DNA of 24,251 bases from JBBKXP01 sp038251315 (GCA_038251315.1 JBBSBK010000047.1:1-24251), one strand, 5' to 3'; counted from the stretch's first letter, positions 13,539-22,558 are shown. Notes: generated from the letters alone by a model not told the origin. Translations and numbers: made by a program.

Positions 13539-14183
13539 ATGGCCAAGCAACTGGATTACCATACGATCCGCGCGATTTTCACGCGCTTTCAGGCGGCCGA
13601 ACCTGAACCCAAGGGCGAGTTGCAGCATCTGAACGCCTACACGCTGGTCGTCGCCGTTGCGCTGTCAGCACAGGCGACCGATGCCGGGGTGAACCGGGCG
13701 ACGGGGCCGCTGTTTGCGATTGCCGACAGCCCCGAAAAGATGCTCGCGCTTGGGATCGACGGTGTGACCGAGCATATCAAATCCATCGGCCTGTTCCGCC
13801 AAAAGGCCAAGAACGTCATTCGGCTGTCCGAGATTCTGGTGGCCGATTATGGCGGGCAGGTGCCCAATTCCCGCGCCGCCCTGCAATCGCTGCCCGGGGT
13901 TGGGCGCAAGACGGCCAATGTGGTGCTGAATATGTGGTGGGATCATCCCGCGCAGGCCGTCGATACGCACATCTTTCGGGTCGGCAACCGCACCGGCATC
14001 GCGCCGGGCAAGGATGTGGACGCTGTCGAACGCGCCATCGAAGATCATGTGCCTGCTGATTTTCAACATCACGCCCACCACTGGCTGATCCTGCATGGGC
14101 GCTATACCTGTATCGCCCGCAAACCGAAATGCGCCACCTGCCTGATCCGTGATCTGTGCCCCTACGAGGATAAAAACCTATGA
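13539..14183 (+). CDS. nth: Endonuclease III
   Basis: Base-excision-repair DNA glycosylase/AP lyase for oxidised pyrimidines. It is 214 residues, close to E. coli Nth (211). The helix-hairpin-helix LPGVGRKTANVVL contains the catalytic Lys124, followed by Asp142 in AVDTHIFRV (E. coli K120 and D138). The C-terminal cysteine cluster C-x6-C-x2-C-x5-C (CIARKPKCATCLIRDLC) binds a 4Fe-4S cluster. The ATG at 13539 is the family start. The stop overlaps the kinase start as ATGA. It is divergent from an Ada-like repair gene. Confidence 0.97.
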   Translation: MAKQLDYHTIRAIFTRFQAAEPEPKGELQHLNAYTLVVAVALSAQATDAGVNRATGPLFAIADSPEKMLALGIDGVTEHIKSIGLFRQKAKNVIRLSEILVADYGGQVPNSRAALQSLPGVGRKTANVVLNMWWDHPAQAVDTHIFRVGNRTGIAPGKDVDAVERAIEDHVPADFQHHAHHWLILHGRYTCIARKPKCATCLIRDLCPYEDKNL

Positions 14184-15169
14184 CCGCTTATGACGTGATC
14201 GGGATCGGCAATGCCATCGTCGATGTGATTTCTTCCGCCGACGACATGTTCCTTGACCAGATGGGCATCGAAAAGGGGATCATGCAACTGATTGAACGGG
14301 ACCGGGCCGAGGTCCTGTATGCCGCGATGCGCGACCGGGTCGAAACGCCGGGCGGGTCGGTCGCCAACACGATCGCGGGGCTCGGCAGCCTTGGGCTGTC
14401 GACCGCGTTCATCGGCAAGGTCAAGGATGATGCGCTGGGCCGGTTCTATGCCTCGGGCATGGCGGACGCTGGCACCGCGTTTCCCAACCCGCCGGTCGCC
14501 AGCGCCACTGCACCGACCTCGCGGTCGATGATCTTCGTATCGCCCGATGGCGAGCGGTCGATGAATACCTACCTTGGGGCCGGGGCCGATATCGGGTCCG
14601 GCGACGTGCCTGCAGCGATATTTACAGGCGGCAAGATTCTGTTCCTCGAAGGGTACCTGTTCGACAAACCCGAAGGCAAAACTGCCTTTGCTGCGGCGTC
14701 GCGGTTGATGCACGGCGCCGGAGGGCTGTCGGGAATCAATTTGTCGGACCCATTCTGCGCTGACCGGCATCGCGCCGATTTCCAGCGCCTGATCGCAGAA
14801 GAAATGGATTTCGTCATCGGCAACATCGCCGAATGGACAACGCTTTATCAGACCGACGACCTGAACGCAGCGCTGGACCGGGCCAGTGCGGTTTGCGCGA
14901 CGGTGGTCTGCACCCGATCGGGCAGTTCTGTCCTGCTGCGGCGTGGGGCCGAGCGGGCCGAGGCACCGGTCAAGCCGGTCGTTCCGGTCGATGCAACAGG
15001 GGCCGGCGACCAGTTCGCCGCCGGGTTCCTGTTCGGTCTGGCCACCGGGCGCCCGCTTGATATCTGCGGGCGTATGGGGGTCATGGCGGCGGCCGAAGTG
15101 ATCGGTCACATCGGCCCGCGCCCCCGCGCCGACCTCAGGGCGATGTTTTCGGCAGCCGGATTGATCTAG
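14180..15169 (+). CDS. PfkB family kinase, probable adenosine kinase
   Basis: A 329-residue ribokinase-fold enzyme. The N terminus YDVIGIGNAIVDVISS and TPGGSVANTIAGLGSLG match the adenosine-kinase branch, and the PfkB signature DATGAGDQFAAGFLFGL carries the anion hole and catalytic base Asp277. It would phosphorylate adenosine or a related nucleoside/sugar with ATP. The ATG overlaps the nth stop as ATGA. The last 35 bases overlap the convergent gene on the other strand. The PfkB family is certain; the substrate call rests on overall resemblance. Confidence 0.88.
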   Translation: MTAYDVIGIGNAIVDVISSADDMFLDQMGIEKGIMQLIERDRAEVLYAAMRDRVETPGGSVANTIAGLGSLGLSTAFIGKVKDDALGRFYASGMADAGTAFPNPPVASATAPTSRSMIFVSPDGERSMNTYLGAGADIGSGDVPAAIFTGGKILFLEGYLFDKPEGKTAFAAASRLMHGAGGLSGINLSDPFCADRHRADFQRLIAEEMDFVIGNIAEWTTLYQTDDLNAALDRASAVCATVVCTRSGSSVLLRRGAERAEAPVKPVVPVDATGAGDQFAAGFLFGLATGRPLDICGRMGVMAAAEVIGHIGPRPRADLRAMFSAAGLI

Positions 15170-15866
15170 GAAGCGCCGTCAGCCATGCCGCATCGATCCG
15201 GTCGATGACCAGCGGGTCGAACCGGTATTCCTGTTCCCAATAGCGTCCCGACGGTGCCATATAGGCGGCCTGGCGTTCGAGCGCGCGCGCCTCGGCCAGA
15301 CCGTCCGGGTCGGGCGCGACCGGTCGGACCGCGGTCAGGCTGTTGACGCCGGCACGGGGAAATACCAACTGACTGTCCTCTTGTGACAGGTTGACGATGG
15401 CGCAGCCCTGCATCGCGCCGTGGATCAGCAACCGGGCCGATTTCGCGGGAAGCGAGCGGAGGGTGACGTCAGGACGCAGTGGATCAGGCATACCGGTGCC
15501 ATAAAAATGCGTGTGACCGGCCTCGGGATAGATCATGTCGCAGCCAAGATAGGCGATCACCTTAGGCCGCAACGCCATCAGCGCCCAATACCCGGCGGTA
15601 AAGGCCATCGTGCCCCCGGCATATACGAACCCGCCCAGCGCATTCTGGGCCGGTACGAATTCGGCGGCGGTCACGAACCGCTGCTGTGGGCCGTGATAAA
15701 ACGGTCGGCGGTCGGGGGGGAAATCTTCGGGATAGATCAGATCTGTCCAGTCGTCGCGTACCGCCCAGGCGTTGTTGATCGCCACGATCCGGTCAAATAT
15801 GCTGCCCGGCCAACGCCGTGCTGCGACCACATTTGGCGCGCTGCCAAGGATCAGAACGATCGACAA
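15135..15866 (-). CDS. Unrecognised protein with GSAPN motif, possibly glycosyltransferase-like
   Basis: About 243 residues. It opens with a β-strand and loop, LSIVLILGSAPNVV, then VAINNAW, DLIYPEDFP, GGTMAFTAGYWALMAL, AYLGCDMIY and THFYGTGMPDPLR. This layout (small-residue loop after strand 1, a later D-x-x-Y with His) recalls Rossmann-like DUF115 or sialyltransferase-type folds, but I cannot name the family. The TTG at 15866 is chosen because GGAGG lies 5 bases before its spacer; the ATG at 15887 adds seven residues but has no good site. It converges on the kinase with a 35-base overlap and is next to sulfotransferase and glycosyltransferase genes, which suggests a role in surface glycans. 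Confidence 0.72.
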   Translation of the reverse strand: MSIVLILGSAPNVVAARRWPGSIFDRIVAINNAWAVRDDWTDLIYPEDFPPDRRPFYHGPQQRFVTAAEFVPAQNALGGFVYAGGTMAFTAGYWALMALRPKVIAYLGCDMIYPEAGHTHFYGTGMPDPLRPDVTLRSLPAKSARLLIHGAMQGCAIVNLSQEDSQLVFPRAGVNSLTAVRPVAPDPDGLAEARALERQAAYMAPSGRYWEQEYRFDPLVIDRIDAAWLTALPRSIRLPKTSP

Positions 15867-15969
15867 TGTCCCCTCCGCTCCGTACATTGACGAGCTTTCG
15901 GGTGAAGTAGGGCGCCGGTCCGGCCTGACCAGTGCAACGGTGAATTTCAATGTCCGGACATATCACCGA

Positions 15970-16371
15970 TCAGCGCAGTTTCTTGCGGATCACCAGTTTC
16001 AGTCCCGACCAGACCGCGTTGACGGCGCAGACCTTGATGTCAATCAGACCCATCGGCAGGCAGACCGCGCGGATCGTGTCTTAGCTGATGTCCGTCACCA
16101 CCTTGGCGGCTTTTTTCGGCCAACTGACCCAAATTATCCCGTCGCGGTCGATCAGGGGCATGGCCGCCGCCAGCACGGTTTCCATCTCGGTCCGGGAGAC
16201 GGTGAACAGATGCACGAACGCCGCGCCGTCAACCCGGTCGCCCCACCGCACGTCCGGCCTGCCAGCATGATGTCGATGTAATCGGCCGGCGGGGTTCAGC
16301 ACCACCGCCAGCATCCCGTCCTGTAGCCCCAGTTGGCGCCACAGCTGCGTGCCTGAATGGCCCGTCGTCAT
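15970..16371 (-). pseudogene. Decayed DUF3052-type gene
   Basis: The first reading frame begins MTTGHSGTQLWRQLGL and contains FVHLFTVSR and IIWVSWPKKA, the hallmarks of the small DUF3052 family (function unknown). It stops at TAA (16083-16081). Directly after that stop the same frame continues DTIRAVCLPMGLIDIKVCAV and WSGLKLVIRKKLR to a TGA at 15970, the normal family C terminus, so a GAA-to-TAA change is likely. In addition the sequence around 16260-16290 reads sensibly (PADYIDIMLAG) only in another frame: one extra base near 16290 and one missing near 16258 would restore it. The restored length is 133 residues. The ATG overlaps the sulfotransferase stop as ATGA. Three lesions make a dead gene the best reading; sequencing error is the alternative. 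Confidence 0.8.
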
Positions 16372-17186
16372 TCGCCCAGCTTGGCATGCACTTCTGCCAG
16401 GTCGATCTCGCCCTTGGGCATCTTGTTGGCCGGGTTTTCAAAATCGTATTTGAACAGGTTGAAATCCTTCTTGTAGATTTCATAAACCAGATGCATCGAC
16501 AGATCGTCGAAATAATCCTGGACCGGATGGGCGCGTTTGGGACCGTGAACTTCGCTCTCGTTGAACCGCGGGATCGTCGCCAGGTCGATCTGGTGGGCGA
16601 CCGGGATATTATCCAGCACCACCTGCATGCCTTCGTTGAACTTTTCGGTCCAGAAGATGTGATCGTATTGTCCGCCGTTGACGATAAACGTGCTGATATG
16701 GCCCGACATTGCCGACCAGTGAATGTCGGGGTCCATCGGGCGACGCCAGCGGATGGTATCGCGTGCGAACAACAGGAACCGTCGGAACGATCTGATCTGA
16801 TCGAATTCGAACCCATCCTCGGGTGTGCCCACCTCGACCCCGTACTTCTGGACCAGCAGGGGCACCAGATTGCCCCGATAGCGTTTGCCGTTGCGCTGGA
16901 TGCCGCAGATCTTGTCAAAGAACGACGACAGGATGCGGGTGTAGGGATTGCGCACGCAGGTAAACGAATAGCTTTTGTGCGCCTTGACGTTGGCCGCGAT
17001 CAGTTGCTGGCTTTCGTCCTGTGCCCACTTGTGCAGACCAGTTGTCGAATCGTGGATGTCGCCTTCGAAAAATCGCCCGTGATCGGCATGGAACATGACC
17101 TGGCCGATGGTCGAACAGGCGCATTTGGGCACCACGCGGTAAACCACACTTTCACTCTCGGTCATCCAGGTGCCGGGAAAACCCAT
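16368..17186 (-). CDS. Sulfotransferase family 2-like protein
   Basis: A 272-residue PAPS-dependent sulfotransferase of the carbohydrate type. YRVVPKCACSTIGQVMFH (about residues 16-33) is the 5'-phosphosulfate loop with Lys and Ser/Thr, and FTCVRNPYTRILSSFFDKI (about 75-93) is the 3'-phosphate site. The rest is rich in aromatic residues, as in enzymes that sulfate glycans. The ATG at 17186 is preferred, with AAAGGG about 10 bases upstream. It overlaps the decayed DUF3052 gene and is divergent, across 150 AT-richer bases, from a glycosyltransferase. The acceptor is probably a cell-surface polysaccharide; that is inference from the neighbours. Confidence 0.87.
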   Translation of the reverse strand: MGFPGTWMTESESVVYRVVPKCACSTIGQVMFHADHGRFFEGDIHDSTTGLHKWAQDESQQLIAANVKAHKSYSFTCVRNPYTRILSSFFDKICGIQRNGKRYRGNLVPLLVQKYGVEVGTPEDGFEFDQIRSFRRFLLFARDTIRWRRPMDPDIHWSAMSGHISTFIVNGGQYDHIFWTEKFNEGMQVVLDNIPVAHQIDLATIPRFNESEVHGPKRAHPVQDYFDDLSMHLVYEIYKKDFNLFKYDFENPANKMPKGEIDLAEVHAKLGE

Positions 17187-17336
17187 GCTGTTGCGCCCTT
17201 TCTTTGCGTTACCGACATTTTGAGGCTGCGCGGCTGCCAACATTCCACAAAAACGCAAACAAACCCTGTTTATTCAACGCCTGTTCACGTTATCAAGTGC
17301 AACAATACCAAGGTCAAAGGGTTAATCGTCTCGGCT

Positions 17337-18914
17337 ATGGCAAAAATCGCCTTTATCCTGCTCTGCCACAAAGACCCCGACGCCATCGTGCAGCAGGCCC
17401 GGCAACTGACCGCCGTCGGCGATTACATCTCGATCCATTTCGATGCCCGCGCCCCACGCGCGGCGTTTGACAAGATCCAGACCGCGCTGGCCGATAACCG
17501 CAACGTGACCTATGCCAAAAAGCGGGTCAAATGTGGGTGGGGCACGTGGAGCCTTGTGCGGGCGACGCTGTATGCGGTGCAGGCGGCGGTGGCCGCGTTT
17601 CCCCGTGCCACCCATTTCTACATGGTGTCGGGCGACTGCATGGCGATCAAATCGGCCCGCTATGCGCATGATTTCCTGGACGCCAACGACCGCGATTTCA
17701 TTGAAAGTTTCGACTATTTCGACAGCGACTGGATCAAGACCGGTTTCAAGGAAGAACGGCTGATCTATCGCCATTATTTCAACGAACGCACCCAGAAAAA
17801 ACTGTTCTATAACGCCTTCTGGCTGCAGCGCCGTCTGGGCCTGACCCGGTCCATTCCCTCCGACCTGCAAATCATGATCGGCAGCCAATGGTGGTGTCTG
17901 CGGCGGCGCACCGTCGAATGGATCCTTGATTTCGCCAAGCGGCGTGGCGACGTCATGCGGTTTTTCCGAACAACCTGGATCCCGGACGAGACGTTTTTCC
18001 AGACCCTCGTGCGCCATCTGGTGCCTGCGGCGGAACTCGACACGCGCACCCTGACGTTCCTGATGTTCACCGACTACGGGATGCCGGTGACGTTCCATAA
18101 CGACCACTATGACCTGCTGCTCAGTCAGGACGCGCTGTTCGCACGCAAGATCAGTGCTGGTGCGAAAGAGCTGAAACGACGTCTGGGCCGTCTTTACGCC
18201 AGCGACCGCACCGATTTCAAGATCTCGAACGAGGGGCGGGGGCTGTACAAATTCCTGACCGGGCGGGGCCGGATTGGCCGCCGTTTCGCCACGCGGTTCT
18301 GGGAAACCGAAACCTCTCTGGGCCGCGAACGCGAACTGCTGATCGTCGCCTGCAAGAAATGGCATGTCGCCAAACGCCTGCTGGGGTCCATCAAGCATCA
18401 CACCAACATTCCCGCGATCGATTATTTGTTCAACGAGGAAAACACTGCCCTGCCCGATCTGGGCGGGATCCAGTCGAGCCTTGGCAAACGCACCCGGCAC
18501 CGCCGCGCCCTGATGCGCATGTTGTTCGATTACTACGAAACCGACCGGCTGATCATCTGTCTGGACACCGCCAATATCGACCTGATGCAGGACTTTTTTT
18601 CGGACCGTTCCACCACGCGTCTTCTCGAAATCGAATGCAACTTTACTGATGCCTATCTAATGGGACATGCCAAACGGGTTGGCCTTGCGGGGGAACAAAC
18701 CTCGGCCGAAACGCTGGCGCAACTGCTGCCGACGATCCGCTATGACGTCATCTTTGAAAGCGACCGGATCCGCGATGCCAATTTCCCGAACCATCTGCGA
18801 TTGCGCGAATCCGTGTCGCCTGCCGAGAACGCCCCGGTGCTGCGCGAATTCCTGACCATCCCGCCCGAGGTAGCGCTAAGCATCGCCCAGACACCGTATC
18901 TGTTCACCGACTGA
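17337..18914 (+). CDS. GT14-type glycosyltransferase with DUF5928-like C-terminal region
   Basis: A 525-residue protein. The N-terminal about 290 residues resemble core-2/I-branching β-1,6-N-acetylglucosaminyltransferases: IAFILLCHKDPD, YISIHFDAR, HFYMVSGDCMAIKS, DFIESFDYFDSDWIKTGFKEERLIYRH, MIGSQWWCLRRRTVEWIL and TWIPDETFFQTLV. From about residue 300 onward is a second domain, matching in position the DUF5928 region of Rhodobacteraceae proteins. No membrane segment is seen. The ATG at 17337 begins the family sequence; AAAGGG lies 14 bases upstream, rather far. It is divergent from a sulfotransferase and followed after 8 bases by a HIT hydrolase. Confidence 0.88.
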   Translation: MAKIAFILLCHKDPDAIVQQARQLTAVGDYISIHFDARAPRAAFDKIQTALADNRNVTYAKKRVKCGWGTWSLVRATLYAVQAAVAAFPRATHFYMVSGDCMAIKSARYAHDFLDANDRDFIESFDYFDSDWIKTGFKEERLIYRHYFNERTQKKLFYNAFWLQRRLGLTRSIPSDLQIMIGSQWWCLRRRTVEWILDFAKRRGDVMRFFRTTWIPDETFFQTLVRHLVPAAELDTRTLTFLMFTDYGMPVTFHNDHYDLLLSQDALFARKISAGAKELKRRLGRLYASDRTDFKISNEGRGLYKFLTGRGRIGRRFATRFWETETSLGRERELLIVACKKWHVAKRLLGSIKHHTNIPAIDYLFNEENTALPDLGGIQSSLGKRTRHRRALMRMLFDYYETDRLIICLDTANIDLMQDFFSDRSTTRLLEIECNFTDAYLMGHAKRVGLAGEQTSAETLAQLLPTIRYDVIFESDRIRDANFPNHLRLRESVSPAENAPVLREFLTIPPEVALSIAQTPYLFTD

Positions 18915-18922
18915 GGCCCGCC

Positions 18923-19291
18923 ATGGATTACACCTACGACCCGCACAACATCTTTGCCCGCATTCTGCGCGGCGAAATCCCCAACCGCACGGTGTTCGAG
19001 AACGATCATGCACTGGCCTTCGACGACATCAACCCGCAGTCCCCGGTGCATGTGCTGGTGATCCCGAAAGGGCCTTATATGAGTCTGGATCATTTCGCCC
19101 GCGATGCCAGCCCCGCCGAACAGGCCGGGTTCATGGCCGCCGTAGCCGAGGTGTGCCGGATCGCAGGTGTCGATGATGGGTTCCGCGCCATCGCCAACGC
19201 CCGCGCCCATGGTGTGCAGGACGTGCCACATTTCCACATGCATATTCTGGGTGGTCGCCCGCTGGGTCCGATGCTGAGCCTGCAGGCCTGA
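18923..19291 (+). CDS. HIT family nucleotide-binding hydrolase
   Basis: A 122-residue HINT-branch protein that cleaves nucleoside phosphoramidates or AMP-linked substrates. The histidine triad is HFHMHI at residues 103-108, with His105 the expected nucleophile. Upstream landmarks are IFARILRGEIPNRTVFEND and HVLVIPKGPYMSL. The ATG lies 8 bases after the glycosyltransferase stop, so it is co-transcribed, but a functional link is not obvious. Complete and ordinary. Confidence 0.95.
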   Translation: MDYTYDPHNIFARILRGEIPNRTVFENDHALAFDDINPQSPVHVLVIPKGPYMSLDHFARDASPAEQAGFMAAVAEVCRIAGVDDGFRAIANARAHGVQDVPHFHMHILGGRPLGPMLSLQA

Positions 19292-19324
19292 CCCCTGAAC
19301 CTTTACCCCGCACCCTTTCGCGTC

Positions 19325-19353
19325 TTGCCCGGACCGGGTGCGCGCGCCATAAG
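19325..19353 (+). promoter_or_regulatory. Possible promoter before the zinc-finger gene
   Basis: TTGCCC (19325-19330), a 17-base spacer and CATAAG (19348-19353) lie about 30 bases before the start of the small zinc-finger gene. Confidence 0.35.
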
Positions 19354-19382
19354 GGAGCGACAGAAACAGACAGGCTGCCAAC

Positions 19383-19565
19383 ATGTTCACACCCGCCCCG
19401 GAAATCAAGATCGTGGATGCGTGGCGGGTCGCGTGCGATGGCGGCGAAGGTGCGCTCGGCCACCCTCGCGTCTGGCTGTCGATACCACGCGATACCGGCT
19501 GGGTCGAATGCGGCTATTGCGACTGCCGCTATATCCATCAGACCATTCAGGTCAAAACTGCGTGA
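19383..19565 (+). CDS. Zinc-finger domain protein (zf-CHCC/NDUFS6 type)
   Basis: A 60-residue protein with ACDGGEGALGHPRVWLSI followed by GWVECGYCDCRYIH. The Cys, His, Cys, Cys pattern is the zinc site of the zf-CHCC family, which includes the NDUFS6/NUMM accessory subunit of complex I. Many alphaproteobacteria carry such a free-standing subunit. The ATG is the only start that fits; AGG lies about 7 bases upstream. It is followed by a 124-base gap before polA in which I see no further feature. Confidence 0.88.
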   Translation: MFTPAPEIKIVDAWRVACDGGEGALGHPRVWLSIPRDTGWVECGYCDCRYIHQTIQVKTA

Positions 19566-19689
19566 GATGGCCGCGCCGGCTCGGTCTTGCCCTGCGGCCA
19601 TCCTGTCGGCCCGATGGTTCGGGCACACGGGCTAGAACCTCCATGCGGTTCGTGGCAAACCGTCCCTGCGCATTTCGGGGGACGACGCG

Positions 19690-22491
19690 ATGACCCAGTT
19701 CGGCAAGGGTTGCCACCTGCATCTGATCGACGGATCGGCGTTCATCTTTCGCGCCTACCACGCCCTGCCGCCGCTGACGCGCAAATCCGATGGCCTGCCG
19801 GTCGGCGCCGTTGCCGGGTTCGTCAACATGCTGCAACGCTATGTCGACGGTAACAGCGGCCCGGACGCCGCCACCCATGTCGCCGTCATCTTTGACTTTT
19901 CCGGCAAATCGTTCCGCAACGACCTCTATCCGCTCTACAAGGCGCACCGCCCCCCCGCGCCCGAAGATCTGGTTCCCCAGTTCCCCCTGACCCGCACCGC
20001 GACCGAGGCGTTCAACATTGCCTGCAAGGAAATCGAAGGGTTCGAGGCTGACGACATCATCGCTACCCTGTCCTGTCAGGCCCGCGACGCAGGTGGCCGC
20101 GTGACAATCGTGTCATCCGACAAGGATCTGATGCAACTGATCGGCGACGGCGTCGAAATGCTCGACCCGATGAAGAACAAGCGGATCGACCGCGATGGTG
20201 TGATCGCAAAGTTCGGCGTCGGCCCGGAACGGGTGGTCGATGTGCAGGCGCTCGCCGGGGATTCGGTCGACAACGTCCCCGGTGCGCCGGGCATCGGGAT
20301 CAAGACGGCGGCCTTGCTCATCAACGAATTCGGCGATCTGGAACAGCTTCTGGAACGCGCCGCCGAAATCCCCCAGACCAAACGGCGCGAGACCCTGATC
20401 GACAATGCCGACCAGATCAGGCTGTCGCGGCGGCTGGTCGAGCTTGATTGTCATATGGTCCTGCCATTCGGTCTGGACGAGCTTGAGGTGCGCGACCCCG
20501 ACCCGGATCGGCTGCTGGGTTTTCTCGCCCTGATGGAGTTTCGAACCACCGCCAAACGGATCGCCGAAAAGCTGGGCAAGGCTGCGCCGGTGATCGTCGA
20601 TACGACACCCGAAGGGTCCGCGCCCGCCGAACCGGCGCAGGCGGTGCCGTTTGACGCGGCTGCCTATGAAATGGTCGGTGACGCCACGGCGCTACAGGTC
20701 TGGATTGACCGGATTTATGAATTCGGTCACGTCGCGGTCGATACCGAAACCACCAGTCTGGACGAAATGCGCGCCGATCTGGTGGGTATCTCGCTCTGCG
20801 TCGAACCGGGGCAGGCATGTTATATCCCGCTGATCCACAAGGCCGCAGCGGCAGACGACCTGTTCGGGTCCGACGCGCTGGCCGAGGGGCAGATGGATGC
20901 GCAGACCTGTCTGGCGATGCTGAAGCCCGTCCTTGAGGATGACAGCATCCTGAAAATCGGCCAGAACATGAAATACGACGCCAAGATTTTCGCGCTGCTG
21001 GACATCGCCGTCGCCCCGATCGACGACACCATGCTGATGTCCTATGCGATGAACGCAGGTCTGCACAATCACGGCATGGATGCCTTGTCGGAACGCTACC
21101 TCGGCCATATCCCGATCCCGATCAAACCGCTGCTGGGGTCGGGTAAATCGGCGGTAACGTTCGACCGGGTGCCGCTGGCCGACGCGGTGAAATACGCCGC
21201 CGAGGATGCCGACATCACCCTGCGCCTGTGGCAGACGTTCAAACCACAGCTGAACCTTGCCCGCGTGACGACGGTTTATGAAACGCTGGAACGCCCATTG
21301 GTGCCGGTGCTGGCGCAGATGGAAATGACGGGGATCAAGGTGGACCGCGATACGCTGTCGCGGATGTCGAATGCGTTCGCGCAGAAAATGGCCGGGCTCG
21401 AGGCTGAATTGCACGAACTGGCGGGCCGCCCGTTCAACGTGCAATCCCCGGCCCAAGTGGGCGATATCCTGTTCGACCAGATGGGCTTGCAAGGCGGTAC
21501 CCGGACCAAAGGCGGGCAATGGTCGACCCCGGCGGACGTGCTGGAAGACCTCGCGACCGAACACGATTTCCCCTCCCGCGTGCTGGATTACAGGCAGTTG
21601 CAGAAACTGAAATCGACCTACACCGATGCCCTTCAGGGGCACATCAACCCGGATACCGGGCGGGTGCATACATGCTATTCCATCGCCGGGGCGACCACCG
21701 GGCGGCTGGCGTCCACCGATCCGAACCTGCAAAATATTCCCGTGCGCTCCGAAGAAGGGCGGCGCATCCGCGAGGCATTCGTGGCCGAACCGGGCAAGGT
21801 TCTGGTCTCCCTCGACTATTCCCAGATCGAACTGCGCATCCTTGCGCATGTGGCCAAGATCGACGCGCTGAAACAGGCGTTCAAGGACGGGCAGGACATC
21901 CACGCGATGACTGCCTCCGAAATGTTCGGCGTGCCGCTGGACCAGATGACGCCGGATATTCGCCGTCAGGCCAAGGCGATCAACTTCGGGGTGATCTACG
22001 GGATCAGCGGGTTCGGTCTGGCCCGCAACCTGCGCATCCCGCGCGCCGACGCCCAAGGGTTCATTGACCGCTATTTCGAACGCTTTCCGGGTATCCGCGC
22101 CTACATGGACGACACGGTCGCCTTTGCCAAGGAACACGGGTTCGTCCAGACCCTGTTCGGACGCAAGATCAACACGCCCGAAATCAACGCCAAGGGGCCG
22201 GGGGCCGGGTTTGCCAAACGCGCCGCGATCAACGCGCCGATCCAAGGCACCGCCGCCGACGTGATCCGCCGGGCGATGATCCGGATGCCCGCCGCCATCG
22301 CCGGGATTCCCGCCAAGATGCTTTTGCAGGTCCACGACGAACTGTTGTTCGAGGTCGAGGCAGGCGCGGTCGATGCCCTGATCGACGCAGCGCGCGACGT
22401 GATGGAAAATGCCTCTGACCCGGCGGTGAGACTCGACGTCAAACTGTCAGTGGACGCGGGGCAGGGGGCGAACTGGGCGGCGGCGCATTAG
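19690..22491 (+). CDS. polA: DNA polymerase I
   Basis: Repair and Okazaki-fragment polymerase, 933 residues (E. coli 928). Residues 1-about 290 are the 5'-3' exonuclease (LIDGSAFIFRAYHAL, IVSSDKDLMQLI, GDSVDNVPGAPGIGIKTA). Residues about 325-530 are the 3'-5' exonuclease, with Asp351 and Glu353 in VAVDTETTSL, GQNMKYDAKIF and YAAEDADITLRLW, so proofreading looks active. The polymerase domain has motif A LVSLDYSQIELR (Asp709), the O helix RRQAKAINFGVIYG (Lys762, Phe766) and motif C LQVHDELLFEV (His882-Asp883-Glu884). GGGGGA lies 7 bases before the ATG. The gene is complete. Confidence 0.98.
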   Translation: MTQFGKGCHLHLIDGSAFIFRAYHALPPLTRKSDGLPVGAVAGFVNMLQRYVDGNSGPDAATHVAVIFDFSGKSFRNDLYPLYKAHRPPAPEDLVPQFPLTRTATEAFNIACKEIEGFEADDIIATLSCQARDAGGRVTIVSSDKDLMQLIGDGVEMLDPMKNKRIDRDGVIAKFGVGPERVVDVQALAGDSVDNVPGAPGIGIKTAALLINEFGDLEQLLERAAEIPQTKRRETLIDNADQIRLSRRLVELDCHMVLPFGLDELEVRDPDPDRLLGFLALMEFRTTAKRIAEKLGKAAPVIVDTTPEGSAPAEPAQAVPFDAAAYEMVGDATALQVWIDRIYEFGHVAVDTETTSLDEMRADLVGISLCVEPGQACYIPLIHKAAAADDLFGSDALAEGQMDAQTCLAMLKPVLEDDSILKIGQNMKYDAKIFALLDIAVAPIDDTMLMSYAMNAGLHNHGMDALSERYLGHIPIPIKPLLGSGKSAVTFDRVPLADAVKYAAEDADITLRLWQTFKPQLNLARVTTVYETLERPLVPVLAQMEMTGIKVDRDTLSRMSNAFAQKMAGLEAELHELAGRPFNVQSPAQVGDILFDQMGLQGGTRTKGGQWSTPADVLEDLATEHDFPSRVLDYRQLQKLKSTYTDALQGHINPDTGRVHTCYSIAGATTGRLASTDPNLQNIPVRSEEGRRIREAFVAEPGKVLVSLDYSQIELRILAHVAKIDALKQAFKDGQDIHAMTASEMFGVPLDQMTPDIRRQAKAINFGVIYGISGFGLARNLRIPRADAQGFIDRYFERFPGIRAYMDDTVAFAKEHGFVQTLFGRKINTPEINAKGPGAGFAKRAAINAPIQGTAADVIRRAMIRMPAAIAGIPAKMLLQVHDELLFEVEAGAVDALIDAARDVMENASDPAVRLDVKLSVDAGQGANWAAAH

Positions 22492-22558
22492 ACGCTGGAC
22501 AGCATCGGTTCGCATCGTCAGGTTATCGACGTGCCGCCCCGGCGCCAAGGCATGACAC

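Noticed and set aside
15950..15961. Palindrome ATGTCCGGACAT
   Set aside because: A perfect 12-base palindrome, but it is isolated at the tail of a decayed gene, with no promoter or regulator next to it; chance is likely in GC-rich DNA.
16386..17336. Extension of the glycosyltransferase frame by 317 codons upstream
   Set aside because: It is antisense to the sulfotransferase and has no family resemblance; the glycosyltransferase sequence begins at 17337.
20692..22335. 547-codon open frame on the minus strand
   Set aside because: It is the antisense shadow of polA, whose catalytic motifs are clear on the plus strand.
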